64,000 nucleotides of DNA from Cerioporus squamosus. Taxonomy: Eukaryota > Basidiomycota > Agaricomycetes > Polyporales > Polyporaceae. A program made the position numbers and the translations under genes. How positions within the stretch are numbered: position 1 is the first letter of the stretch; every line of letters begins with the position of its first letter. Positions 23,265 through 36,117 of this stretch are shown piece after piece. Under the pieces are notes generated by a model. That model did not search any database, was not told the DNA's origin, and worked only from the letters and a program-made list of their open reading frames with translations. The stretch is from NCBI GenBank assembly GCA_022592435.1, contig JABYQS010000118.1, positions 55,211 through 119,210 of the forward strand, in the 5' to 3' direction.

Positions 23265-24191
23265 ATGTCCAGTGAAGGAAAGCTTCTTCCATGCTCTGAT
23301 CGCAACGCCACCGCCGCCGAGGTTAAACCACATAACAAACTCCTTACCCCCGCGCTGCAACGAACAGGTGTCCCCACCAGCCTTCGAGTGAGCTGTGGCG
23401 AGGCACGGAGACCTCCCCGACCGTCATCTCCCACCTGTGCAGCCCAGTCATCTGCGCTCGTACGACGGCCACCATCTCTCGACGGGCAGAATAAGAATTC
23501 TTGCACGCATCCCACATCACGTGTGCGCGTTCCCCCGCGCGTCAGGGTCCCCGTTCCATTCTCGGACGCATGCATCACCAATCGTGTCGTGTTCTCGTTC
23601 CGGGGTTGTCGCGGGATTTCGCTGGGCGAATGGGCCAGGCTCTCAGAAAAAGGGAAAACGTATCTGGGTGTTGACGATGCGCATGAGAGCGTGGACGAGC
23701 TGCTCTCGGGGGAGGGTCAGTCGTTGTTCCAGAGCCATGTGAGTATCCTACCACGCTTTTGTCAGGAAACAGTCAGTCGGAACTGATTGTATGCTCTAGT
23801 GGCCTGGATACGACCCTCGGACGTGCTATCTTGACTTGCCGGCCCATGTTACCACCGGGGAGAGATCGTTCGCGAAGGCCGACCTGCTGGATATGGTTTG
23901 CCAGGCACTCGTAGATTGGGTGCTGAAGGTAACAGTACGTCGCGTCATCTCCCGCCCGTGCCTCTTGCGCCTTCGCGAACCTTTCTGACGAGTGCCGTTC
24001 TCGTCTCTTGCGTCTCGCAGAATTGCAGGCAGATCGAATGCCGCGAGCCCGAATGGGCCATTGGTCTGAAACAGATCACCTTCAGGCATATATATGTGAC
24101 CTCCGTAGTGGAGGTCAAGGGGTACGTCTCGAAGTGGGTCCCGATCCTGGAGATCGACCCGCGAGCGTTCCAGCCTCAGTGCCAACTGTGA
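23265..24191 (+). CDS. Hypothetical protein, unrecognised family
   Basis: Three exons (23265-23738, 23800-23928, 24021-24191) with good splice sites and a total length divisible by three give 257 aa. The last two exons are clearly coding-like: WPGYDPRTCYLDLP, a helix ADLLDMVCQALVDWVLK, and IYVTSVVEVKGYVSKWVP before the stop. The end of exon 1 (RVVFSFRGCRGISLGEWARL) also reads as folded protein. Its first half is low-complexity Pro/Arg/Ser sequence, so the true start may lie downstream or a further intron may be missed. No signal peptide or membrane helix is visible. It resembles in style the many uncharacterised agaricomycete proteins found in accessory regions, but I cannot name a family. 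Confidence 0.55.
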
Positions 24192-26118
24192 GCTGCACGA
24201 CTCAGCCTCACCTGCCGTTCTATGTACCCCATGGCCATACCCTTTGAGCGTTTTCCCAGATGTCTGTAGTACCATAGTCACATGTTTACCACCATCTTCT
24301 CGATCCTGATTCATTTCATAATCCATGTGTGTCGGTCGCAGCTCGACCATGCCCGGGGGACTGTTAGGTCACGCGTCGAAGTTTGGGTTCCTAACCCCCG
24401 GGGCCTCCCGGGTATGTCGGGCGTGGCGGTCATTGCCTCCTGGTGAGTCGCAGACTCGACCTTCTCTCGCAAGTACTGATTGGGCTGGTCCCACTTTACA
24501 GACTTCGGCGCGAGGGTATCTTCAGTGCACATCTTTCTCGGTCGTGGGGAAGGACCCTGACCCGTGGGCCGTTGGTCCTCGTGCAATGATGCGCTCCTGA
24601 TCACGGGCGCAAGGAGCGCAATCGCACGACATGCTACCGCGCCCACGGTAAGTATGAGTCTCGTGTCGTCCCGCCATGTCTATCGTTGAGCGCGGATCAG
24701 TGGCGCGAAGTCAAGCTGGCAGCGACAGGTACGAATGACACACACCGCTGTCAAGAAGATCCGGGCCATCGCAGGCAGTGGTGCGTGAACGTCAATCGTC
24801 TCCTAACATCGTCTTATACCCTTCTGTACAGGTTACGTGCTGTCGCTGGTAACCTACGTCGTCAGTATGCGCGTGAGCGGAGGAGACAGTGTGCTGCTCC
24901 GATCTTCCTGCGAAACGTCGTGAGTGCTTCACTTGAAGGTTACCGATGACTTCACTTGTGACCTCCGTAATCTGTTCTGGTGAGAGGGTCCTCTGTCTCG
25001 CACAACAGCGGATAATCTTGAGGCCCACGAGAGTCAGAAACACTATGCAGTGAGGAAGGAAGGACTAAGTATGGCATCCGGGAGCCACAGGTGATTGCAA
25101 CAGGTCCAAAGACCGCAGGTTGAGGTACGGGGATAGGCGATAACAGGCCTCAGCAGGCCTTGATAACTGAAGCTTCTTTCCATTGCCAAGCTCAAGATTC
25201 TGAACATCGAAGCACGCTACTCTCCGTGCACCACGAGATCGGCCCTTCCCTAAACCTCCCGCTTTGAAGAGATGCCGGACGCCGTACATGGCGCGTGCCA
25301 CTCCGTCTTTCAATCATCAATAACTGGAGTCTACTCGCGAACTGGACCCTACTTAAGTACCGAAGCTGACGGCGATTCCGGTCAGGAACGACGCGGAAGC
25401 ACGCAAGCGGCAAGGTGCGACTAACGCACTGAGAACATGGCAAGTCCGTTCTAGCGGCGCTGCTGCTCTCGGGAGCTGGCGGCGACGTCGAGTCCCGACA
25501 TGCAGGATCGGGCAAGGGCACGTTTCGGATCGCCCAGTCGGGAAGGAAGAAGCTTGGCTGATAGTTTTCCCAGCGAGGTGTTCCCTTCTCGGTGAAACTG
25601 AGGCTCATGCTGCAGCCTGCTTGCTGCTCATTCACTGCTTCATTTCTGCTCTCTTGCCCGCCGAGACTTCACTGTGCGATGCACATTCTCCGCTTGCCCA
25701 TGCCAGCTGGGGTTAGTAGACGCCAAGAAGGCTCTCTGGCTCCTCATCAGATCTTGAGCATCCGCATCGAGCCTGGCCATGTGGAAGATATCGTTGTGCA
25801 CTCTTCCTCGGGATGGCGCAATCTCTGAGACGGGTGAGCATGGGAAGATCCGTGCCTTCTCGCTCAATCTCACTGACCTCAGACCTCTTTCGCCAGTATT
25901 CGCCTTAGGCACGGCTGAGCCACGGTCATCTGGGGCTCCGAGATGTCGCATGGCTCCAGAGATCGCACAACGCCCCAGGCCCATGTCGTAGTTTCCAGCA
26001 CGTTGCCTATCCATGTATATATGGTGGCTTCTGCTCTGGCGGAGCCTTTTCCACTCAGCTCAGCGGTACTCTGTACTCGGCCACAGCTGCACGCCCCTCG
26101 TCAGCCTCGGAATCGCTC
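24192..26118. other. Intergenic region, no supported gene
   Basis: About 1.9 kb without a gene I can support. Short frames on both strands (for example 25192-25635 minus and 24311-24646 minus) have no motif or splice logic. The right end carries the OPT transporter promoter, including a TATATAT run. Confidence 0.45.
26016..26022 (+). promoter_or_regulatory. TATA-like element of the OPT gene
   Basis: A TATATAT run about 100 bp upstream of the OPT start codon, at a plausible distance for a fungal TATA box. It was identified by sequence only. Confidence 0.4.
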
Positions 26119-29100
26119 ATGGCTTCTCACGACGGCGTCAATCAGCTGCCCCAGCTGCATGCTGCTCCTCCCTCTCCTGCCCAGTCCTTCGACGAGAAGA
26201 AGGCCCTCGAGAAGCGCCACAGCTCGGACTCCTCCCTCGGCCACAAGATCGAGCATGGCTCCGCCTACGACGACGACAAAGTTCAGTACGTCAACGGCGA
26301 GCCAGTCATCAACTCGGGCCGTGACGTCTCTCTCTATCTCGTCGACGTGCGGGACGATGGCGACCCCGCATTGACATTCCGTTCTCTCTTTATCGGAACT
26401 GTCTTTGCCGGACTCGGAGCTGCCCTCTGTCAGGTGCGCTTGCATCCATACAGTTCTTTATCGTACCCTGGAGTCTTTCTCACCAACGTCACATGCACTT
26501 GCAGATTTATCTCTTCAAGCCGGTTCAGATGTCGGTGTCGACTGTCTTCCTCCTGCTTTTGATCTACAGCGTTGGACTTGCCTGGGCGAAGTATCTCCCC
26601 CGCAAGGAATGGGTCGAGGGTACCCGCTTCGAACGTCTCGCTGGGGTCATCGACTTCATTAACCCAGGGGAGTTCCGTATCAAGGAGGTACATAACCTTA
26701 TGTGCGTTATCTGACACTGCGCTGATAGGAATGTAGCATGTCGTTTCGTCTCTTGTTGCTTCCACGGCGGCGTATGGCAGTACCGCTGTCATGAACTTCG
26801 CTGTTCAGCGCGTGAGTACATCATTGGTAGCGGCCGATACTAAGCTGACGGCGTTCACTAGCTCTACTACGACACTCACGTCGAAGCCACGACTGCCGTC
26901 CTTGCGACATTCTCTACGGCATGTTTCGGGTAAGCTAAATCTTCGGTCTGTCCTGACCTCTCTGATGTCTGGGACAGATACGGCCTGGTTGGATTGCTTC
27001 GTCCGCTCACTGTGTATCCCTCCGAGATGGTCTACTGGGCTGTAAGTAGATCGCTATCATCTCTCGATCAGGTGTTAGATTCATTGACGATTCTCCCAGA
27101 ACCTTCCCACCGTGTCCATCTTCCAAGCTCTGCACTTCGACACGAAGGAGAACCACAAGCGCCTCAAGTTCTTCTGGACGGCTTTCACCGGCATGTTCTG
27201 CTTCGAGGTCTTCCCAGCCTACATCTTCCCGCTGTTGAACGGTATCAACATCGTCTGCATGTCGACCCAGCACGTATCGAGCGCAGCTCAGGACGTTATC
27301 ACAAACCTCTTCGGAGGTACGGACGGTAACGAGGGGCTAGGGTTCCTCAGTATCTCTCTTGACTGGCAGTACATCGGCTCGACCTACATGAGTCTTCCTC
27401 TCGTGCAGCAGGCCAACTCCTGGATCGGTTACGCCCTCTGCTACGTTATCATTATGGCCATCTATTACTCGAACGCGTGGAACTCCAAGATGTTCCCGAT
27501 GCTCTCGACATCGCTGTATTCGCAGAACGGTACTCATTATGACCAGCAAGCCGTGTTTGGACCAACCTTCACACTCAACCAGACTGCCCTCGACATTGTT
27601 GGTCTTCCTGCGCTCACCGGGTCTAACGCTTGGAAGAACCTTACTGCAAACCTGGCGGTGTGTACTCCTTACGAAATATATGGCGGTGAATGACTCATCT
27701 TACTCGGATGCAACTACCCGACAGATCGGTGGCCTGATCGCGCATACTCTCCTCTTCTGGTCTCCGTACGTCTACGACTCCTTCAAGCAGGCGCGTGCGA
27801 AGACGCAGCCGGATCCGCACTGGCAGGTAAGTGCTATCGCGGCACAGATCCGATACACACTTATGGACGAGCATACTATGCAGGTGCTCAACAAGAACTA
27901 CAAAGAAGTTCCGTGGTGGTGGTACATCATCCTGCTAGTACTCTCGTTCTTCGCAGGTACGTCGTTATGCCGTCCATTGCGAGAGGGTCTGAGTATGCGG
28001 TACCTTTGACTGAGCTGCGGCTTTGCAGGTCTCATCGTCGTGTTGAAAGGGCAGACCACGCTGCCATGGTGGTCGTACATCATCTCGCTCCTCTTGGGCG
28101 CCTTCATTACGCCATTCTCCACTCTACTCTACGCGCGAATGGGTAACGGTGTCGCCACGAACCAGCTCATGAAGATGGTCGCGGGCGCGATTAACCCCGG
28201 GAAGCCCGTCGCCAACCTTTACGTATGTATACAGTCGAGACCGACCGCGTATATATGTAACTGACGAACTCCTACTAGTTCTCAATGTGGAGCCACGATG
28301 TCATCTCGACATCGATCAGTTTGGCGCAAGATCTCAAGATGGGCCAGTATCTAAAGATCCCTCCTCGTGAGATGTTCCTCACGCAGGTCTGGGGCACCTT
28401 GTTAGGTGTGTAAACGACTCTGCATCTCATATGTGCTCCTGTGATTGACTGCGATCGTGACTGCTTGCAGGCGCGCTCGTCAATTATGGTGAGTACTTGC
28501 CGCGAATCTTCGTACTGTTCTTGTGCTGACAGTGCGGTCAGTGGTCATGATCTCCGTTGTGGACTCGCAGCGCGACGTTCTGCTTGACCCTAGCGGCACC
28601 AACGTCTGGAGGTGCGTACATGAAGTTTGCTCTTCTTCTCAGTATATACTGACGGTCCTTCGGACGTACAGCGGTCAAGAAGTCCAGAGCTTGAACAGTG
28701 CCGCCGTCACTTGGTCACTAGCCAAACAACTTTACGGTCCGCATGGTCCATACATATGGATTCCTCTCGGTCTTGTCTTCGGCATGGTCCCAACGGCGAT
28801 CCAGTGGGCAATCGCTAGGGTTCGTCGGGTTGTTCTTACTGCTGTTCGAACGGTCGGCTCACAGTAAGTCAAAAATACACAGAAATGGCCTGTGATCGGC
28901 GGCGTCAAGGTCGAGTCGGTCGTCCTGCCCCTGATCTACATGTACTCCGCGTGGATGTCCTCGGGCTCGAACTCCACAATCCTCTCCAGCGTCCTCGTCG
29001 GCCTCGTTTCCCAGTTCTGGTTGCGCCGCTACCATCCCGGCTGGTTCAAGAAGTACAACTACATTCTCGGCGGTGCGCTCGATGGCGGCGCACAAGTCAT

Positions 29101-29224
29101 GATCTTCATTCTTTCGTTCGCCGTCTTCGGTGCGTCAGGAGTGCCGAAGCCGTTCCCTGCGTGGGCGGGTAACCCTGCGCAGGGCAACGTCGATTACTGT
29201 AATGGGAACGGCGCTTTGGATTAG
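26119..29224 (+). CDS. Oligopeptide transporter, OPT family
   Basis: About 14 exons with short introns encode roughly 790 aa. The N-terminus is hydrophilic. Hydrophobic membrane segments follow throughout (for example VSTVFLLLLIYSVGLAWAKYL, given here in part, and WWSYIISLLLGAFITPF). The OPT signature NPGEFRIKEH is present. Other family blocks include YGLVGLLRPLTVYPSEMVYW, DWQYIGSTYMSLP, NAWNSKMFPMLSTSLYSQNG and the C-terminal GVPKPFPAWAGNP. OPT proteins are plasma-membrane proton-coupled importers of tetra- or pentapeptides and glutathione-like substrates (Isp4/OPT clade); the exact substrate cannot be read. Fungal OPT genes are often induced by nitrogen limitation. Intron positions were placed by frame continuity. 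Several exons are under 80 nt and individual boundaries may be off by a few bases. Confidence 0.92.
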
Positions 29225-29505
29225 ATACTGGATCATGGCTGCGGGTCCCCCGGTTGTAGCTTCAGGTTCTTCTCTCTTCGTGCTTTGCATTCGCTTTCGG
29301 TCTGTCGTGTAGGTTCAATTGGAGACGTGTAGTACGATACGATATACGATACATGTTCCGTTCACGTGTAACGATGCTCAAGACACAACATTCCTCTCAT
29401 CATGAATTGCGAATTGCGCAAGCGTCCTCGCGCAATGTGTCCGGCAGTTCGGTGACAGGCCAAGTCTTATGATTTAATATGAATGGTCGATCATTGTACA
29501 AGAGG

Positions 29506-32397
29506 CTACCTTCTGCCAGATCTAAGGTTGTACATTGATGCAGTACGAGAACCCGAACCACGAGTCGTACGAGATCCACGAGTGCGTACCGGAAGCGGAC
29601 GTGGAGGCTGACTCTGGTCTGCTTCTGCTTCCCTCGATTCCTCTTCCATGCGCTCTTTCACCTTCAGGTTAGGGCGACTTCGTCGCCGCTTGGCAGCAGG
29701 TTCATCAGGATCCGGCTTGTCAGCATTATCGTTGTCGTCTTGGTCCGAGTCAACGTTGTTGTCGTCCGTATGAGCACCAAGGGAGCCTGCGGCGTTTCTG
29801 TGAGCCCCGTCGTCGTCGCTATCATCAGGCTGAGGGTCGGGGTGGAAGTTGGGAGGGGGAATACGTGGGTCCGAGTCCGAGGCTTTCTTGAGTTGGTCGT
29901 CGACCCTATCGTTCTTCGGCCAATCCATCTCGAGTACCATGTCCAGCAGCTCGAGCAGCGCGGCGTGGCTGTCGATGGGAAGCTGATTCTCAGCCGCCCT
30001 CTTCTGGCTTTGCCCCTCCTTTCCACTTCCCCCGGGTACCTGACCAGCGCGACGACGAGCCAGCGCCAACCGCCAATTGAGGATGCCCGTGTTCTTTTCA
30101 TCCACGTAGTTCAACGTCTTGTAGCGAGCCTCGAACCATTCCAGCATGGCCCCGAAGAGGAAGTTGAGAGGCTGGCTGTCGGAAAGGTCGTCATCGCCGA
30201 GGAAGTCGTAGAGACCCGAGCCCGACTTCTCGAGTTTCCCAGAACGAATCGTAGTCCGCTTGTCTCCACCACAGCGATATTGGCCCTTGTTGTACGAGTA
30301 CCAATCGAAGTAGTCGAACATGGTAATCTGAACGTTGTCGCAGTTGTGACGGAGGTAGCGGAGGGCGTTGTAGAGCGTAACATGGAAGAAGGACTCGATC
30401 TCATCGGCAATCCTGACAGGCTTCTCGGGGTTGTCCAGGATGTACACCGAAGCGAATTGCCAAGTGCCCTGTGATCTGCCGGTGAGCAAATCATCGTCGT
30501 GAAGTGTGCGGGAGAGTTAGCTTACCGTGCGTACAACTTGACGAGCGGTCTGCATTTCATTCTCGACGATTGGCTTCGACATCTCCCAGTCCGCGAGCAT
30601 CCCTCTCCACTTCACACGGAGTACACCATGCTCATCCTCTTCGACCCTCGGACAAATGAGGATGTTGCCGGCGCTGATGTCGCGGTGCAACAACTTCGCT
30701 TTTGTCGCGGCGCCCTCGTGTGCTAAGGATGCTATCAGCCAAAGGGTTAACATCAAGTCGTGATAGTCGTACCTTTGACACAGTCGCGTATGATGCAGAC
30801 AAGTTGTTCCCCGGTCTTGAAGCTGTCAAGTGGGAGGCATACCTCTTCCACGACGACGCGATAGTGATGGAAGTGACGAAGGGTGTTCTTACCTTGCTTG
30901 AAGTCTCCAGGGGCCGGTCGTCCGGGAGGAATGGGGGCGTCAACATCCGGGGTCTTCTGCGCCTGCGATGTGCTTCCACTCCCTCCGCTAGTGGAAGCCT
31001 TACTACGGGCTGGCTCCGTCTTCTTCCGCTTGGAGCCCACTCGTGATCCGCTCGCACGAGATTTGCCGCTCTCGGACCCAGATTCATCGTAGCGCAACCC
31101 GGCAAAGAGAGGAGTCTTCGTCACATCCCCGAGCTCTGCGTCGCAAACGTACGTAGGAGTGTTCTCAACACCAGCGCTACGAAGGTCCTGTAAGACCTTT
31201 CCCTCCGTGGAGACGTCTTGGTAGTGGGGCCGCCAGGCGTCCTTGAGGAACGTGAAGCGTTTTCCGGTGACGTCCCACGCGACGAAACCACGCGTGCCGC
31301 GCCCGGTCATGCCAGGCGCGACGAAGGTAGCCTTGCCAACGAGGAAGCGCCGCTCACCCTTTTTCGTAGGTACGATGAGGCGGTAACGAGGAGCGTCATC
31401 CTTCAGGGAGTCAACGAAGGCTTGCCGGACGAAGTGGAAGGTGTAACGATCCTGCTTCTCCTTGACGACAGTACCTTCAACTTCAGAAATGTCGGTCCCC
31501 TTCTCGTCGATCTTGAGCTTGTCCATGAGAGCGTACTCGGGATCGCCTGGTTTGAGGAGGGTAGCAGTGGTGTCAAAGCCTTGTTTCTCGTCGTCGAGCC
31601 GTGAGAAACCCCATAAGACGTTGCGGAGACGTGCGCGTTCCTCGGTGTACTTGAAAGCCTCGGTGAAGACGGTCCCGGAACGGTCCCATCGCGTGACTCG
31701 CAGCTGATTGCCGTTGATAAGGAGGAAGAACATGGCGATGCGATGCTGCTGAGAGAAGGCATTGGCGACGTAGGTGGTGATCTGGCCCCGGACATCTGTG
31801 CGTGTGTCGGAGGCTCCGTCGCCGTCCTCGTCGTCGAAGGGATCGTTCTTGCCTCCACCGCGCTTGAACTCGATGAGCAGGTGCGAGCTTTCCCAATGTG
31901 GGCGACCGTCGGTGGGGAGTTCTTCCTCCTTGTACAGAGCGGCGTCGATTTTGAGCTTCTCCTTGTCTTTGAGGGCACTCTTATCCTGAGAGAGTCCGAT
32001 GCGATAGCCTGGGCAAGGGACGGTAACCGATCCTTTGCTCGGGTTCAACCACTTCGCCTGCGAGAACAATGAGGATGGAGAGGCATGTGGAAGTATATGA
32101 ATGGCTCACCCATGCGTCAGCAATTTGTCGCTCGGAGGAGGCCTTCTCGATGAGGTTGATGATACGTTTAGGCATCAGGGGTGGCCGTTTTCCCGCGGTG
32201 TTGGCGTCGGGGAAGAAGGTGGGGGTGAAATGGTTATAAGGAAGATGATGTCCCATCTTCGCGTTGCTCTCAGCGTGCTCGAGGCGTTTCTGTTTGTTCA
32301 AGACGGCGTCAGATCTGAACGCGGCATAGCCAGACAAATGGAGGTGGAGTGGCGACGCAGAGGGTAACGGCGCAGACTGGATGGCGGTCTGCGCCAT
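29506..32397 (-). CDS. FunK1-family protein kinase, copy B (HRD, nuclease-like motif intact)
   Basis: Four exons (32397-32110, 32057-30773, 30722-30526, 30468-29506) give 910 aa. N-terminal module: LKIDAAL (Asp about 134), LLIEFKRG (Glu-x-Lys about 159-161) and RGQITTYVANAF (QxxxY). This order matches RecB-type PD-(D/E)XK nucleases; that reading is mine. Kinase part: FTFLKDAWR (Lys), TEGKVLQDL (Glu), LLHRDISAGNIL (canonical HRD and Asn) and LADWEM (metal-binding Asp). DEIESFFHVTLYNALRYLR follows. The tail is acidic and then has AAKRRRSRPNLK, a likely nuclear localisation signal. Head to head with copy C across 1.3 kb. All three introns are at the same sites as in the other copies. Substrate unknown. 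Plus-strand open frames under it are shadows. Confidence 0.92.
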
Positions 32398-33690
32398 GGC
32401 GGTGGTTTGGATGGTTGGTGAGAGTGAAAGGACGGGAGAAGGCACGTACAGTTTCGGGACAGGTTGCGTATTTATGCAAGGCTGGTTGAGGTGGTTGTGG
32501 TAGCGAAATGCTGAGGGAGTGATTTCGGAGTTTGATTCTATTTGATCTTCGTTCAAGTGACTGCGCACGCGCGTTATAGAAGGTAAGATCCGGACGACAA
32601 TGGCAAAACGAAGAGTTTTTGTGCTCGGGTGGCGAGGATGACGGTCTGTTCAAAGTTGAACTTGGAATGGCCTCGGCTGCGGTACCCCGGTGACCGTGAC
32701 TGATGGCAGCGCCACGAGGTGATCATGCGCTTGATAAGGCAAGCGAGGTCTTCCAAGGCGCCCGGTGGTTAGGGCTGCAAAGCTTACAGCCAGCTCAAGC
32801 CTCACACTATACACGAAGCTTCTGAAGCATAGATCTCTCTCAGTAATTATTGGAGCCCCCAGCAGACTGATAGACCTGGGTATACTACTACCGTACTATG
32901 GAACAGTAGTAAGCCTTTGCAACCACCAGACTCGGAGGTACAGGGGGCTTGTCCTCACACTGTTGAGCCATATCGTCGATAAATATATTCCTCATTCACG
33001 CGTAGATAAGAGCAAGCTCTTCAGACACTGCATTGTGCCCAGATAACACAGAAGAGCACAGCTGCAGGCTCAAGCCGAAATTGTCACTGCCATGACAGCC
33101 TGAGCCTTGCCCTGCCGGGCCCCGAGTCAGCAGCGGGGAGTCGAGTCAAGGCAGGCCGCTCGGCAATCATTGATCAGGACGTTGGCTGTTCGGACCGGTC
33201 CCAACCGTGCACACAGGCAGAGCCCAGGCCTGGTTTCCGTGGCGAACTTTGCTCTCCTCCGCAGCTATTGTTGCATCGGAGCTCCGGCGGTCGCTTCCAG
33301 TCAAGCTTTGCCTGTGAAGGACATCCCATTGCGTCTCATTGAAGACTTAAAATATTGACAGCACTTGTCAACACCGTTTGCACTGGTACCCGAGACAGTA
33401 CGTAGGCTGCACAGTACTCTATGGACTCACCATACTACTTATAAAGTCAGAGACCGACCAACCTAAGGATCCACATCTCCTCGAGCTCCTATCACCAGCA
33501 GGAGAAGGAGAGAATCAAAGCGCTACATATGCGAGTGAGTTCGTGGCAGTCACGACTCTGGTCCACATAAGTACTGACAGTGATAGTCGTGTCGGCTTGA
33601 AACCACCACACAATCAAATCCGACATGGTGCCTTTCAGACCTTCGGAAACTTCGATTTTAAGCACGTAATCACTCGAGCAATCCTGCAAG
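32398..33690. other. Shared upstream region of FunK1 copies B and C
   Basis: 1.3 kb between two divergent kinase genes. No gene is recognised. It carries the TATA-like element of B and a TTATAAAG near 33439, about 250 bp before the start of C. The stretch from 32800 to 33060 is relatively AT-rich. Co-regulation of the two kinases from this interval is possible. Confidence 0.45.
32469..32476 (-). promoter_or_regulatory. TATA-like element of FunK1 copy B
   Basis: On the minus strand it reads CATAAATA, 72 bp upstream of the start codon of copy B, a typical spacing for a TATA box with a short leader. Confidence 0.5.
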
Positions 33691-36117
33691 ATGGCGTCCG
33701 CCATGCCTGTCCCAGACTTCCTACAGGCCTTCTTCCCTCGGCCCGGACCACCCCAGAACCACGCCCGACAGTGCAAGGGCGCACCACCAGTGATGAACTC
33801 ACACATCGTATCGAATCTCCGCAAGGCTGCGAGGGCGAGCGACGAACGGGGCATCGCAGCCGCATGGGTGAGTGTCGGTGGCTACGGATGTTTGCAGTGG
33901 TACATTATGTAGAGCTCATACCATGTCTCAGGTCGAGTGGATGGCGGAAAAAGGGACGCGCCGTCCGTGCCCAGGTTACCGCCTGTCTCTGGCTCAAGAC
34001 CAATGTGACGAAGGCGAGCCCAAGGCCCGGCACAGGGTGCTGCTTCGGGATGGTTCCCCTCACCCTGACCCTGTCTGCGCGCTGTTTGTATTCAAAGCCG
34101 GGGGTACGAAGTTCGATCCCTGGGAGAATGTCAGAAAGGGCGACTCACATGCGCAGACACGCGCCAACGTTCGGGGAGAACTCACCGACTACGTCGCTCT
34201 CACCCTGTCCCGCCAGCATCGCGCGACTATACTCCTGTTCTTCGTCAACGGCCTCAAGATGCGTTTAACCCGCTGGCAGAGGGGTAGCGCCATCTTCACA
34301 GAAGCCTTCGACTACACGCAGAATCGCGAACTTCTGCGTGAAGTTCTCCGACGCTTCTCTCGCCTGGACTCAAGAGGCCTAGGCTTTGACTGTTCAGTGA
34401 CACCGCTCAGTCCGGGAGACGACGACTATGCCGCGATGAGCCGGCTGGGGGAGCCGCTAGACAGCGACATCTCCGAAGAAGAAGGCGCAGTTGTCGGCCG
34501 GAAGCTCGACGGCCCCTACGTCTTCAAGTACATACGGGCTGCCTTCGCCGCCTCTATCGCCAAGAACGCTCTCCGGTACCGTGTCAGCATCCCAACGGTA
34601 AAGGGCAACCGACTCTTCCTGGTAGGCAGGCCTACCGTTGTCGTGGCAGGTGGCAGGAGCGGGCGGGATACGCGTGGCTACGTCGCATGGGACGTGACCA
34701 GCGAGCGGTTCGTTTGGCTCAAAGACGTCTGGCGACCGGTCTACAAGAACGTCGAAATGGAGGGCTCGGTTTTGCAGACACTCAACGGTGCGGTCGTCCG
34801 CAACGTACCGACGTTCGTGTGCGACGGCGCGCTGGATCACGATGCAGAGAACCCAGGGTCAGCCAAGTCGGAAGGTTCCGAGAAACCGTCTAACACGCAC
34901 CGCGGCGAGGATTCCCACACGAGCCGGTTGAACAGCGACAAGCCCAATTGCCGGCACTATCGTGTCGTCGTAGAAGAAGTGGGCATGCCTCTGACGACGT
35001 TCAAGGATGGCAAGCAGTTGGTTTCTGTGGTGCGCGACTGCGTCGAAGGTGCGTCCTCTCCGCTCTACTGGCATGTCGCCGCTGCGCTGCGGACGCTGAC
35101 TTGACTCTCTTGCAGCACATGCCGATGCTGTCGCGAAAGCACATATCCTACACGGCGACATCAGCGCCGGAAACGTCTTGATTTCTCCGACGGTAATTCG
35201 CAGCGAGCAAGACGGAGAGCTGCGAGTAGTTTGGAAGGGGCTTCTCATCGACTGGGAGTCGTCCAGACCCGTAGCGGCGGATCTGCAGGTTACAAGGGGC
35301 ACAGTGAGTATGTCCAGCCGTCTCCAGTATAGTGCAGTACTCACCAGCTTTCCGTGTCCTCGCACAGGGCACTTGGGAATACACCTCCGCCTGGATCCTC
35401 GACCACCACTCAACCGCACTAGCGACCGCCGATGAGCTCGAGTCTTTCTTCTACGTCATCCTGTACAACGCCCTCCGGTTCCTGCGCAACACCTGCCTCA
35501 ACGTCCCGCTGGCCATCTTCGACTACTTCGAGGCGTACGAGTACGACCATATGCACGCTGGCACGCAGTACTGGTGCGGCTGCAACAAGCGCCGCTCCAT
35601 GGAACGCGGGTGTCTCCCGAAGGTGTGCGGTCGTTTATACCACTGGCTGGACGACACCAGTAAAGGCGACGGACACCCGATCAACTTCATGATCGGTACG
35701 CTGCTCACGTGGTTCGAGGCCCGCTACACCATTCTCAACGCCCCAGCTGCGGCGGAGAATGCTATCGTGGCGGCTCTGGCTGGCATGGCACCGGTCACCG
35801 ACAAGGTCCGCGAGGTCGCGCAGAAGCTGGAGGACCACACTGCGATACTGAACTTGCTTGAAGAGTGTCTTCTGCGAGACTGGTCGCAGAAAGACAAGGT
35901 CCGTGACCTTCTGGAGGAAACTACAGTTAGTCACGACGAACAAAATGGGGCGGAGACGGCTTCAGAGAGCTTGGACGACGAGCCCGTGCCGAAGCGCCCT
36001 CGCAAGAACACGAAGCGGAACAGAATCCTCAAGGCACGTTACACTTCAGACGACGAACCCTCGTCCAAGCAAAGCCGCAAGAAGACGACGCGAAACAGAA
36101 AGGCCACGGCACCTTGA
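33691..36117 (+). CDS. FunK1-family protein kinase, copy C (HGD)
   Basis: Four exons (33691-33867, 33932-35048, 35116-35303, 35368-36117) give 743 aa, the shortest of the five copies. The kinase part is complete: FVWLKDVWR, MEGSVLQTL, ILHGDISAGNVL, LIDWES, then DELESFFYVILYNALRFLR. The Arg of HRD is Gly. The N-terminal module keeps the overall pattern (TRANVRGELTDYVALTLSRQ and RLTRWQRGSAIFTEAF), but the residues equivalent to the nuclease-like triad in B and E are changed: the Asp region is ARHRVLL, ExK is VFK, and QxxxY is ExxxY. The tail ends with basic clusters (PKRPRKNTKRNR). Divergent from B and convergent with the first DUF6699 gene. Confidence 0.91.

Noticed and set aside
29740..30474. 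A 244-codon plus-strand frame rich in Val and Arg
   Set aside because: It lies exactly under the last exon of FunK1 copy B and is its reverse-strand shadow.
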